A stretch of DNA of 64,000 bases, taken from Odontocerum albicorne. Its lineage: Eukaryota > Arthropoda > Insecta > Trichoptera > Odontoceridae. The DNA lies in the NCBI GenBank assembly GCA_949825065.1, contig OX463842.1, positions 32,792,727 through 32,856,726 on the forward strand, given 5' to 3'. The position numbers and the translations under genes are program-made. The notes under the pieces are model-generated. The model did not search any database. It saw nothing but the letters and a program-made list of their open reading frames with translations, and was not told the DNA's origin. Shown piece after piece: positions 24,766 to 35,800 of this stretch (its first letter is position 1; every line of letters begins with the position of its first letter).

Positions 24766-25804
24766 TTACAATAAATAAAGTGAATTAAAATAAAGTAACC
24801 GTGTTATAATTTTATATTAATTATGGAATTCCACTAAGTGATGCCAGAGTTCTTAAAAAAACGAGTAAATTATAGGGTTACCACTTATCATTTTATATAT
24901 TAAAAAAAATAATATATCAGGTTTCGGTAAAATATTGTAAAATCATCAATTCATCTGTACATGTTGTCCATTTTATATATTTTTTTTTAATCTAATTTAC
25001 ACAGTGTTGCAGACTCGCAAAAAACTAAATAAATAAAAATTTAATCAAAACGTAAAGAAGTTGAAAAATCAAGCTTAACATTAATGTGCTCCTCATTTTT
25101 AATTGTTTCACGAGAGCCATTTAAATTATTCATAACGCAATGAATAATATTTACTTGCAAATTTATCTTTCATAAAATACGCGCTGAAAATTAATGAAAA
25201 TCTAAGGAATGTAAAATTTAATTCAGAATTATCATAGAATAGAGAATATCTAGCACATTTTCCAATATTTTACATATTTAACTTCGCTAATGATCAAGTT
25301 TAATTATTTCCAAAAGTAAAATAACTTTGATTAACATTTAATACAATACAAAGTGTTTTCATAATATCACGAAAGTGTCAGAATTTTCAAATATATTTTT
25401 AATATTTTAAGGTTGATAAACAAAAAATCTCTAGCATACTTTTTATATGTCTATGTGTTGCATCAATTTTAAAAATAGGATGTTAAACATATGCTATTTC
25501 CAATTAGAACTGGTTTGTAGATGATTTATCTTACTTAACTGTACATCCTTACACTTAACTGTACAACTGTATAAAATTAAATGATATATGACTTAATACA
25601 AATATTGCTCCAAAAGATAATAATTTGAAAATATAAAGTAGGCGAATGAAATATCCGTAATATATGAATGTCTCAAAGGTAGTTTATGGGAAAAAAGTAC
25701 ATGACAATATAAAGTAAAATGAGGATTTGTAAAACACGTATTAGATCTGTATGGATATATATGTATATGTACGAGTATATATGTTATTGAAAGTATAAAT
25801 GATA

Positions 25805-26110
25805 CTGCACGAACAAAGACACTCCTTAGAACATCAGAAATTAAGATCTTGCGGTGGATTGTATAACTGGTAAAACAAGATAAGAAGTACAGATATAAGA
25901 AGAATGAATAAAACCGAAGACACCGCAAAATGGGGAAGGCAGAGAAGAAGATGTTATTGACGGCAAACGTTCACAGAATAGATTATACCCAGATTTCTCG
26001 TAGAGTTTCTCATGGTTATCCCAAAGGAAACCGACCTCCAGACAGGCTCCCTAAGAGATAAAGAGAAAGCAGGCAGTCTACATCCTAGAAATAATGCAGA
26101 GAAAACAGAT
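25805..26110 (+). pseudogene. LINE reverse-transcriptase C-terminal fragment
   Basis: Across several frames one reads TLLRTSEIKILRWIV, then HRKMGKAEKKMLLTANVHRI and VSHGYPKGNRPPDRLPKR. The order (a KFLRRIVG-like block, then a P-x-G-x-R-P-x-x-R-P-x-K-R block) is that of the C-terminal tail of non-LTR reverse transcriptases. Stops and frameshifts show it is dead. Confidence 0.6.
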
Positions 26111-27744
26111 ATAAAATCTACTGCTTGATGAAGGAATTTGACGTATAAAATGTCTAGTCTCGTATTACTTTTCAGTGTGTCACAATAATTGAGGAGAGAA
26201 GATTAAAAAAAAGAAATCTTTAAAAGATTGAAAATCTATGAAATTTATGGGTGATAAATGTTATTGATGTGCGGGATGAATTTTCATAGACTAATGTTTC
26301 CACCACTCAAATAATCGATTAAGAATTACGTGTTTTTAATATCTGAAGATATACGAGTATATTAACCAAGTCCCTTTATTGTAAAGGATTAATAGGTCTT
26401 ATTTTTATGATCAGTTTCTATGAATATTATTTCAAATGATTGTGTTCTCTTATTAGTTTTTTTATTTGATAGAATAAAAACTGTAACAACATTATTTTAA
26501 AATATATAATTTATTCCTTTAGTGGAATGCATTAACTGGTTTAAATATATTTCTTTTGTTATTTAAATATCGAATCTGTTGAATATTCATAGTAAATCTT
26601 TAAAAACATAATATATGCTATTTAATATGTCAAAAAGTCGGCATCGAAGTAATACTTAACACATCTACCTACTTGCATAAATATATTTTTTTGTAAAATA
26701 ACTAAAAATTGGGTCATTAACACAAAAGACGGAACTATTTTATATTTTTCATCTTTCGTAACACATTGTGAGATAGATTATGAAGTCCATTAGCAATATA
26801 TTTTTATGGGAAAGGTCTCGCAACCTAACCCTGGATATTCCTATCCGGCATATTATTGTCAGCTTTTATAGGGATTTTCGTTCTAATCTCACTCGTTTAT
26901 TCTTAATTGTGAATGGTTTTTCACATTTTCATAACATTTTTGTTTCTATATTTTCATTTGGATAAAACTCAACTATTTTCTCTTCTAAATGAAACCTGAT
27001 AATTCTATTCTGAAATAGGATAAGAAATTCCGAAAATAATATTTTTGAAATGTTCAATGCATAATCTGAATGTGAAGTAAATAAAAATAATAAATTATTG
27101 TTTATCAATTAGTTGTTTTATACATAACTAATATTTTCATTTTAATAGTATCCATTAATTTAAAATTCAAGGCAACCAGATATGATCCAAAAATTTCCCA
27201 TTTTTTTATAAAAGTGTATCTTTTTTTAAACTAAGCATACATATTTATTGACTTACTTCATCCAGGGTCAATTTCATTCCAAAATAAAATCGAACATTTT
27301 TGTTGCATTCAAACAATGAAATTGAAACTGTCCAAATATAAATTGTGTGGAATTTGCATCAAATGTAGGGAGCTTAGTATTTATATTAAGAAATTAACGT
27401 ATACGAGTATATTTGTATACAAAAGTGTCCAACCCAAAATCCCACAACCTATTGTGTGTAAAGAGATCAAATCAGTTAAGTATGTATTACATGGTTCAAA
27501 TCCGTACAAAAGCGTCATATCATTTATTCCCTTCGTAACAAGTATACTTTCGTAACAAACTCTTTTTCAACGCATCAAAATATTTTGTTACTCTATTTGA
27601 AAGAGCACGAAGAACAATAAATTTTCATTATCTTATGTATGGTCAACAATTGTCGAGGAGGGACAAATAAAGGATTCGGGTGCTTTACAATATTTGAAAG
27701 CAACAAATCTGCATAAAGCAAATCAGTTGCTTGAATTTATAATT

Positions 27745-28200
27745 CATCTCACCAAACGCTTAAAACCTACCTTAGTTATCACAATATTGTACAAGTCTTT
27801 GATCAGGAGTCATTTAGAATATTGTTTTATAGTATGAACACCAGCAGGGGCTACGTATTCACTTATGTACGAAAGAGTTTAGAAAAGATTTCTCCATTTT
27901 GTCTACATGAGATAGTAGAAATGTTATCCTTAGCTTTATTCTAGTGTATTCTTCTCTGGGGATGCATAACTACGAGTATTGTTCATTAGAGAGTTGAAGA
28001 TCTCTTCGATTGGGTATCAACTATTTTTTCCTTAGTCAATCCTAGAACAGTCTTGGTTTGAATGTTCCTGATAATTATCTGAGACAATACACCCATAGAT
28101 TGTTATATCAACCTATGTATGATATATGTAGAAACAATCTGTCTTTGGAAACAAACACCTACAGTTAGAATAATTATGCTTAACCATGCGTGTTCTCGGT
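27745..28200 (+). pseudogene. Jockey/CR1-like LINE reverse-transcriptase C-terminal fragment
   Basis: KTLYKSLIRSHLEYCF.V appears after merging frames (around 27795-27840), followed by TPAGATYSLMYERVQKRFLH at 27838-27900. LxxSLIRSHLEYCxxVW and the xxIExVQxRFLR block are hallmarks of the thumb/C-terminal region of Jockey/CR1-type LINEs. Further downstream only weak similarity remains. Several stops make it non-functional. Confidence 0.65.
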
Positions 28201-29329
28201 AGACATTTTTAATATGTCACTAAAATCTTTAAGGAATAAAACATATGAATTTAGTGTAACCTTTTAAACTGTTCATTTCTAATAACATGCTACTATTTGT
28301 GTTGAAATTATTCATACACATTTTTAATTTAATTCTCATGAAATTATAAAATGTTTTATACTAAAATGTTTTGTGATTTTTGATATTTCGGTTCATTGGA
28401 CGAATTGTGGCACCCTGAAATGCGCAAAAGATGCAAATACGAGTATATATGGCGTATTTATTACTGTAAAGTAATTTCTTTCAATCAACCAGCTTTAGTT
28501 TAATAATTACTTTAGTATCAATGTATTTAACGTGGCTTTAACTTAGTGTATGAAAATAATATATGAGAAAAACTAAGAAAATTTAATAAAAGGCAAACCT
28601 CAAAGAAAATAGAAGTTAGGATGGAAATGATATGGAAATTAAGGAAAAGGAATACTTTAAGATAAGTAATGCTTTTTTAGAACTTTTTTAAAAATCGATA
28701 AGGACGTAGCACATCTGATTGAACCAGGAAGATCGTTCCTAAGTTAAGCTGTGTGAACTGCAAAATATGATTTGTGTATTATAATGCAAAAGATGATTTG
28801 TGTGTTAAAAATAAAATATGCATACCATTTAAGACCATTCGAAATAATACAAATATTACATAGCAGTTAAACTGTGGGTTGATTTTTTACATACACACGA
28901 GTGCATCTTAATGGGATCACGATATTGAAAAGAGAAGCTGAATAGAACGGTAATGATCTACTCTACAGCGTCACGAGTTTTTTTATCGTATATTTCCAAT
29001 TAGAAGACAATTGTGAGATCGTACCTAAATTTGAGTTCATCACTATTATGTTCTCGAGGCTTGGTGATGTTTTTTCTCCATGGTTATTGGTGTTCTTTTC
29101 TAACTTTCATGCTATAAGACCGAGGACCAAAACAGACAAATACATCTTTTACAACAATTATATATTGCTAATTTTTTTTAAATAGGCAATCCACCCAAAC
29201 TAGGACGATTTGTGTTCCCGATTTCAAGTCATTATACAATTTTATGAGTCAATATAATAAAACCAATTTTAAAAAATGGCAATTCTAGATAATTCAAAGC
29301 TTCAACTGATTGAGCTTAAAATGCAACGA

Positions 29330-29640
29330 TCAATCTATAAGTAGAAAAGTTCTTATTAGAAACGTAATATTCATTAGACGCGGTAAAGGTATGAATTTTA
29401 GTAAATCAAGTCTGTCTCGCAAAGGACAACCTACATGGTATCTAGTTTCATCATCCAAATCACACTCGCAGCAGGTATTCTCCACAATACCCATTATGTA
29501 AAGGTGACTATCCATCACGCAGTGACCCGTCCGCAAACGACACATGACAAACTATGGTCCAATTATCTTACAAATAAAATACTACTCCGTCGAATATGGT
29601 TTTTAACGCCATCTCCACACTTCTTCCGGCCATGCCGATG
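29330..29640 (-). pseudogene. LINE ORF2 C-terminal fragment with CCHC-like motif
   Basis: The minus-strand frame 29330-29545 reads MCRLRTGHCVMDSHLYIMGI, then VENTCCECDLDDETRYHVGC and PLRDRLDLL. RLRTGH..x..HL..x and C-x-C-x(6)-ET-x-x-H-x(3)-C-P are the conserved region after RNase H in I/Jockey/R1-type LINEs. The RNase H part upstream (29546-29640) is shifted and unreadable. It is a short, dead fragment. Confidence 0.75.
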
Positions 29641-30099
29641 AGGTGTTTCCGTCTTTAAAATAATGCATGCGCTCCTTACATTAAAAACACGCCTTCACTT
29701 GTACGTGACGAGTTATCGCGAATTGAATTTTTAACTTTTTGCAATACCACCTGTAAAGTGCGCAAACATTTTAATTTTAGTAAAACTAGATTGTACTGTA
29801 CGCACTTTTCTTTCTCCTCATTCTTATGAAATTGCTCTCACATGTTTTTTTAGTGATGGTCTGTCGTTAGATTTCCTCAGTTGTCTCAAAAATTCCAGAG
29901 ATTTATTTTTATCTATGGATATAATGTTCTCAACATGATATATATTTAAATTAAGAACATCCACACTATTAACTCATACTTACTATCACTACATTTCTCT
30001 ATCGGGATAAATAGTGAGGACAGAGCCCCAAACTTTGCTATCACGAAGTACTTTCTTCACCGCCTGTACATAAGACTGATATGTTGAGTAAGACGAAAA

Positions 30100-30405
30100 A
30101 GAACACGCTAAGATGGTTTGTGCATGTATAACGACTTAATGAACAAGGACTATCAAAACAGGTATATAGCGCAAATGTGAGTAAAAGAGTGTGAAAAGAA
30201 GACCAAGGAAAATATGGTTGGACCAAGTGAATAATATTATGACAGAAGGAAACATCGAAAGTCAGAGAAATCGTAGAAGTTGTATGAGAAGGTGTGTGGA
30301 TGAAGAAGAGGTTAAGGTTGTGTGTTGAGATGGGAAAGTCTGGCCCTCTGTATTCTCTGCTTATCTTGACAGAGAAATGGCGTGATGGTACGTATGTATG
30401 TACCG
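30100..30405 (+). pseudogene. LINE tail with GRPRK motif, copy 1
   Basis: Merging frames gives an LRWFVHV-like start, KGRPRKIWLDQVNNIM, TEGNIESQRNRRSCMRRC and a KVWPSVFSAYLDREMA end. This is the C-terminal tail of a non-LTR reverse transcriptase. Related pieces occur at 34530, 42090 and 58440, with a common final block coding RxxA-stop followed by WYVxM. Confidence 0.65.
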
Positions 30406-30945
30406 CCTGCACATCCATATATATATTTGATACAGCCCCTTCTGTTTCCCTTATTTCTTATATTTCCTTTACTCGATCTTCCTCTATTACGGTTCTCTCT
30501 CACGATCGCATTGTAAATTTGTTAATTAATTATTTTGTTACTCATCAATGTACTTTTCCATCCTATTTAACGTACCGGGGTTCACATTATCCTTTGTTGT
30601 TACAATTTTCATTTTGTCAACATGGACGCATTTCTTCGGCTCCTTTTATCAAAATTCCACTTACACATTTCACATCCATACTTATACATATATTGAAAAT
30701 ATGTTGTTTATAGTTAAGGCATTAACGTTGTGGAGGTTTAAAGACATTGTAATTTATTTTTATCAAACTCTGTTTATTCCACTTTTTTGTGACGGTATAA
30801 CCCTGCCGGTTTCAAGGCTTTCACCTCATATGAAATAACCAAAAATATTCCAAGTCACATAAAGCCAGCTTTTTACACTAATTTTAATCTCCAGAAACTC
30901 TTATTAAATGGGAAAGGCAAAAATGGAATACTTAGCAACAGTGGT

Positions 30946-31341
30946 GTGTATAAACTTTTATGTGCTGACTGTGATAATTTCTATATAGGAAAGACAGGAA
31001 GATCTTTTGAAAATAGATTTCGTGAACACAAATCCGCCTTAACAAACCCTCTAATTTATTCTGAAATGGCTAATCATTGTCACCGTGAGAATCATACTTT
31101 TTCTATCGATGATGCCAAATTCTTACATATCAGTGGTAATGGAAATAAATTGGACAGATTAGAGGCCCTAGAAATTTCTAAGTCAGTACACCGATCGGAA
31201 CATCTGTTGATCAGTTATTTCCCAAAAATCTCTCTTGGCCGAAATTGTCCCGTGCCTCTCTCACCTCCCAGCTTCCAACCGTTGAAGCGTGTATATCGGT
31301 ACCAGTTCGAACAGCATTTAGTCTTGTTTGCGCTCCCCTGA
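30946..31341 (+). pseudogene. PLE GIY-YIG endonuclease domain, N-terminally truncated
   Basis: The frame encodes (N)SGVYKLLCADCDNFYIGKTG, RSFENRFREHKSALTN and MANHCHRENHTFSIDDAKFL. GVYKL..C..C..FYIGKTGR, R..EH and the downstream acidic residues are the conserved elements of the Penelope-type GIY-YIG nuclease, with the family's extra Cys/His residues. The frame is open for 131 codons and ends inside the terminal repeat (FALP-stop at 31341). It begins a little upstream of 30946, and no ATG of its own is needed since the reverse-transcriptase domain that should precede it is gone. The domain looks intact but the element is not. Confidence 0.85.
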
Positions 31342-31382
31342 AGATGAGGTGAAAGCCTTGAAACCGGTAGGGTTATACCGTC
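31338..31382 (+). ncRNA. Hammerhead-ribozyme-like core in the PLE right end
   Basis: CTGAAGA (31338-31344), potential stem GAGG/CCTT, GAAA (31360-31363), CGGTA/TACCG hairpin and then TC (31381-31382). The core bases match the CUGANGA..GAAA..UH consensus. Helix I is not convincing in the monomer. Confidence 0.5.
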
Positions 31383-31825
31383 ACAAAAAAGTGGAATAAA
31401 CAGTGTTTGATAAAAATAAATTACAATATTGAAAATAATATGCCGTTACGAATCATCATTTAAGCAAATCTTAACATCGCGTAACTCGAATATATGACTC
31501 TCCATGTCCCATTGACAACTTTTCCTATTGTAACTCGCCATTGAATATATATCATATTTCCACTTTTCCGTAATCTGATAACATACTTAACAATAATGAT
31601 GTTCTGTAAAAAAAAACAATGAACTCAACAGAACAAATAACATAAATTTTTCATTAGATATGAACTACGCAAAATGAGAAATTTTTCAGTAAATATGAAT
31701 TACTATAGTTACGCAAAAATGTTTTTTTCTGCTTTTTGTCTTTAAAAGAAGGTAAAAGGAATAAATATCCGTTTAATGAAGAATGAAAAGGAATATACAA
31801 CAATTATAAATAATTTTTGTTTCAG

Positions 31826-32015
31826 ACTGCTGACATTCTGTTACTTGGCGGCCTTCAACTGGTGGCTGATGCTGTGCCCGGTAACGCTATCTCACGACTG
31901 GCAGATGGGCTCCGTGCCGCTAGTGACCACGGTCAGCGACTCCAGGAACCTGGTCACCTGCGTAGCTTTTGGGGCTGCTTTGCTTCTGGCGTACAGGAGC
32001 TTAACGGATATGGAG
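31826..32015 (+). CDS. Tmtc1: TMTC1-like exon e: DUF1736 core
   Basis: A 190 bp exon between TTTTTGTTTCAG and ATGGAG|GTAGGT. The first base completes Arg with AG from 21029-21030; 63 codons follow, ending in phase 0. It encodes LLTFCYLAAFNWWLMLCPVT, LSHDWQMGSVPLVTTVSDSR and NLVTCVAFGAALLLAYRSL. The R-x-LT-x-x-YL..FN-x-WL-x-L-x-P-x-TL-x-x-DW-x-x-GS-x-PL(V/I) pattern is the DUF1736 signature of TMTC proteins. PVTL..DWQ.GS.PLV is closer to TMTC1 than to TMTC2-4 as I recall those families. It is the best single piece of evidence for the subtype. Confidence 0.95.
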
Positions 32016-32227
32016 GTAGGTTACTTTTCAAGTTTTATAAGACATATCTTGTCATTTCCCCATAGGGAAACGCAAAAAGGACAGTCAACTTAAATTTCAA
32101 AAACGCACAACACGAGATAAAATAAAATAAATTTATTTACTTAGTCCAAACATTTTCTTCATAATATTTCTTTACAACGACTTTTTTTTATTTATTTATT
32201 TAGACATTTTATCGTTAAATATACAAA

Positions 32228-32279
32228 TTGTGAGTTTTTTCCATACGGTAATCTCTGCCGTATGGAAATAAACTCACAA
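32228..32279. repeat. Short fold-back hairpin
   Basis: TTGTGAGTTTTTTCCATACG (from 32228) and its near-exact complement CGTATGGAAATAAACTCACA (ending 32279) flank a nine-base loop. One or two mismatches only. It could be the joined ends of a small transposon; no flanking duplication is evident. Confidence 0.85.
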
Positions 32280-34529
32280 TAGACAAGAGTTAAGCAGATT
32301 GTGCCAATTGGTGGGTTAAAGTTACAATGTAATTTCCAAAATGAAAAAAACCCAGTCACGTAAAACATTTTAAGACGTTAAGTTAAAGTTGAATATCTTA
32401 GCTGTTTCCTTGATTTTCAAATTATCTGCCTGCCACGATCCTAAAATCGCATGTAATTTTCCAAATATGTATATTTTCGTAGAGCAAGCGCTAATGTTTA
32501 TTTAGAATTTTTTCGTAAAAAATATGAGAATTTGGATTTTTAAGCCCGCAAAATAATGTCGACATAACGTGAAAGTTCTTTCTCAGCCTGATTTTGGAAT
32601 ATGTTCCGACACTGCCAAGTGGTCAGACTTCCTAAGGTTAAAAATTAATCGGATGCAAACGTTTTGGAGTACCTCCAACTTTTGGGTATGTGCAATGCGA
32701 TCAAACAATAAAATTGTGGATGCCAAAATTATAAATTTTATGGGATACAAAAACATGTCTAGTGGTTAATAATTCAAAAACAATGCCTACACGAGGAAGC
32801 AGTGGGCATGCTTACATCATATCGCATTCATACTCGTATTTAAAGTTGTTCAGTTTCTTACTATCGAACACATTACTAACTCAGGCAAGCCTTCGTAGAC
32901 GAGTATAATTGTAACTTTATTTTGTGCACTCTGAAGTAGCTTTAAAGTACAGTCATTGATTCGCGCACCCTCTCGCAGGATATGTAGTTACAAAAAGTCG
33001 CACACCTTTAGCCACATTGCCTTTCCACTGGGCGTGCTCCTGTGCCACAACAATCCAGCTCTATGTGCACATACATGTATGTATACCTCACAGTGCACTG
33101 AACTTAAAGCCGTCCTTGTACTTCTTTTCGGGGACACCCTGATCTTTTCTTTTCCCCGTCTTAAGTCCAGAGAAGAGTGACTGGTTGATAATTCGACATT
33201 CTGTCAATATGCCCTGTCCATCTAACATAGTTTGTGTTCCTAAATATTAATTCAGATAGCAAAACCCGACAAAAGTTTTATTGATTTCATATTGATTCAC
33301 GTCACGTAATAATATTTCAGTATTGCGTTTAAATTCTATAAAGTATCACTTGAAATTGTTTCTTATCGATTATTTTTGGTTGACTCTTTGAAGGAAATCT
33401 TTTTGGTCTCAAGAGCAATCAATGGTTATGAGAAGAAAACCTCGAGCCTCGAAAAACAATATTTATTTTATTTTGTAAAATCAAATAATTATTTACTCTT
33501 GATATTTTTACGTAATAATATACGATTTCATCTAAGATAATTTGAAAAGGTGTCTTGATCAGGTAATTATTGATATCCTGGTCGCTTGTTCTGATTTTTG
33601 TAAATCTCTAATGTCCCACTCCTATAATTAAATTGAGAAAGCTGCTCAATCGTTCAAAGCATAAGTTTAAAGCAGAAAAAATGTCATTGAATCAAAAAAA
33701 CATAAAACGCTTTTTTATTATTAAGTAATTACACGATTAAACTATGATAACTTTTTGATCTTGGTTGGCTACTTATACCACTCCCCGAGAGTCTGGTATA
33801 AAGGTAAATTATCTCACCACGTATTATTTCAATTTGGTTTTTGTGTTATTTCACGAGTGTGCGTGACCCTGTTTTTCCGAGCCCACAGATAATAAGGCCG
33901 GTATCTTTATTACACACGTGCCCTTTGGGGCTGCTCTCGAAATATTGTTCTGCTACTGGGGGATGGGGAGAATGGCTCGAAGTAAAAATGTTTCAGCCAG
34001 AAGGAAGCCTACCCCTCAACCGATTTCAAGAAAAACTCATGTTTAAAATTCTGAAATATTACAATACATTTCATCGACTTTTTAGTACGAATTAATAATT
34101 AACATTTTACTGTTTTTGAGATATTTGACATAATAAATTGAAACTTCTAATATATACCTATACATTTATATGTGCATCTGGACATTTACATATATTTCCA
34201 CTGTAAAAATAATAATTGTATATGTAAGTGCTGTAAAAGTAGTAAATGTATATGTAAAAATATGTATGTACGTGCATCTGGGAACTTGCATATTTTTCGA
34301 TTGTGTGAAAACAGTATTTTTAGATAAAATATCCATTTACACTGTCATGTATGTGCATTGATCATTTTATGACAATAACCATAAAAAATATTCACCAAGT
34401 CAACGGGGCACTAAAACATGTATACTCGAACCGGGTAGTGTTAATATCTGCTAAGATAATACCCCACAACAGTATTTTAATACCATATTTGATATGTGAA
34501 AGGGAAATGTAGGCATGGAAAAATACTGA

Positions 34530-34795
34530 AAGCAAACCGAATGAATGAATAAAGAAAGATTAACAAAATAAATATATAGTCTAAATGTGAGTGGAAGGCG
34601 TGGTAGAGGAATACGAAGGAAAGTATCGTTGGGTCAAGTGAATTATATTTTGAAAGAAATAAAAGTAAGAAGTAAGAAAAATCGTAGGAGCTGCTTGAGG
34701 GTATGGATATGAAAGAGGCGAAATGTCTGTGTCTAGTTATGAAAGTCTGGCGCGCTATCTTCTCTACCTAATCCAGCAGGAAAACGGCGTGATAT
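34530..34795 (+). pseudogene. LINE tail with GRPRK-like motif, copy 2
   Basis: Reads ERLTK, IYSLNVSGRRGRGIRRKVSL, GQVNYILKEIKV, NRRSCLR and a SGA..SLPNPAGKRRD-like end after frame changes. Homologous in order to copy 1 at 30100, but more decayed. Confidence 0.55.
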
Positions 34796-35177
34796 GTAAT
34801 ATCATTTTTTTTAAGTTGTACGAGTACTAAACAAGTGGTGCCAGAAACCCGACGATATACCATATGTGTATTAAATTCTAGTATAAATAGTGGTTAATCT
34901 GGGATATATTTAAACCTTTATCAAATAGGACGACCTTCGTATTAAAAGATCTTGTATTCTACATCCACGTACGATAATGTCTGTTTCCAATAGAAGTTTA
35001 ATTCAAAATATCAGATTTGTTTTGAATATTTTATCAAAAATATAATTTGCCCTTCGGATTATATAATAGACACGTTGAAATTATAATAAATATATTGCCA
35101 GTTACCATTAACTGGAATACTGTCTACTTAGATAATTAATGGATAGTAAAGTAATGAAAAATTAACAATTGGTTTAA

Positions 35178-35796
35178 CCCTTCCCTTACGGTGATAAAAA
35201 TAATACGCGTGTTACGGTGTTGGGTAGTGAGTACGCAATCAAAAATTAGCGATTTTAAATCGGAAAAATAAGAACATTCATAGATAATCCCCTTAATTAA
35301 TTATAATTGAAGTTAAAAATTATAATAATTGAGATTTATTTGCTGAAAACATTAAAAAACCATCTGAAAACATTAAAAAACGCTCACGGAACGGGCGTAC
35401 GTCTAACCTATTTGCAAGCCTAGAGGCAACTAATGGCGCGGAACGTCAGTCGCATACGCCTTTGCTTGCGACGTTGAGAAAATTCAGCTCCTCGCAATTC
35501 AGTCTAGTATGCAAGAGTGAGATGCGAATATAGTGTCGCGCTTCCCACATACTATTCACCTATCGTCAAGACGAGGCACTCGCCGCGTTTAAATGCGAAT
35601 TTGTTTTCGATCTTTACAAAACACCTCGATGTAGTCGATAAATTCTGATTATTATTAATATTATTTTTTAAATCAATGCGTAAATATATTATGGAGGAAT
35701 ACCTAAAATCTTAACCTTGTATTTATTATATTTATAGAGATATTGATGGTTATTAGAAGCAACGTGTAGAAGATACCCAACACAGGGAAGGAAAGG
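35178..35796. mobile_element. piggyBac-like non-autonomous element, 619 bp, flanked by TTAA
   Basis: TTAA at 35174-35177 and 35797-35800 bracket ends that read inwards CCCTTCCCTTACGGTG..GGTGTTGGGTAG (left) and, on the minus strand, CCTTTCCTTCCCTGTGTTGG (right). TTAA duplication with C-rich ends is characteristic of piggyBac. The interior has no transposase but includes a strikingly CpG-rich block (35380-35640). Confidence 0.5.
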
Positions 35797-35800
35797 TTAA

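Larger units (their letters stand above)
24351..24816. mobile_element. PLE-like fold-back pair, split by a MITE
   Basis: Once the insertion 24372-24602 is removed, the left arm (TATAAAATTAAAACACGGT .. CACAATGCATTTCAACACTT .. GAGTTGTCAAGAACT, to about 24690) is the reverse complement of the right arm (24711-24816). The loop is only about 20 bases. The right arm carries CTGATGATGAAACAG..GAAATGCATTG and an AATAAATAAAGTGAA tail, the layout of PLE terminal repeats. No coding sequence remains. It is a different subfamily from the element at 2600 and 30718. Confidence 0.6.
30718..31428 (+). mobile_element. Penelope-like element reduced to GIY-YIG domain between inverted ends
   Basis: The left arm (30746-30830, with tail from 30718) is the reverse complement of the right arm (31343-31428). 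Between them lies the GIY-YIG frame 30946-31341. The reverse-transcriptase part is absent. The arrangement (inverted partial terminal repeat, C-terminal endonuclease, terminal repeat) is typical of 5'-truncated Penelope copies. Confidence 0.85.
21031..31825 (+). other. TMTC1 intron, rich in mobile elements
   Basis: Holds the long-TIR transposon at 21546-24061, the PLE/MITE nest at 24351-24816, LINE remnants (25805, 27745, 29330, 30100) and the PLE at 30718-31428. Stretches 24830-25800, 26120-27740, 28210-29320 and 31430-31820 are AT-rich with nothing I can name. Confidence 0.85.

Noticed and set aside
30041..30713. Overlapping long frames on both strands near 30.3 kb
   Set aside because: They are shadows of the LINE tail 30100-30405 and of T-rich DNA beside it.
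32956..33180. Slightly GC-richer stretch with a 74-codon frame
   Set aside because: I looked for an RNase H or gag-like motif on both strands and found none convincing.
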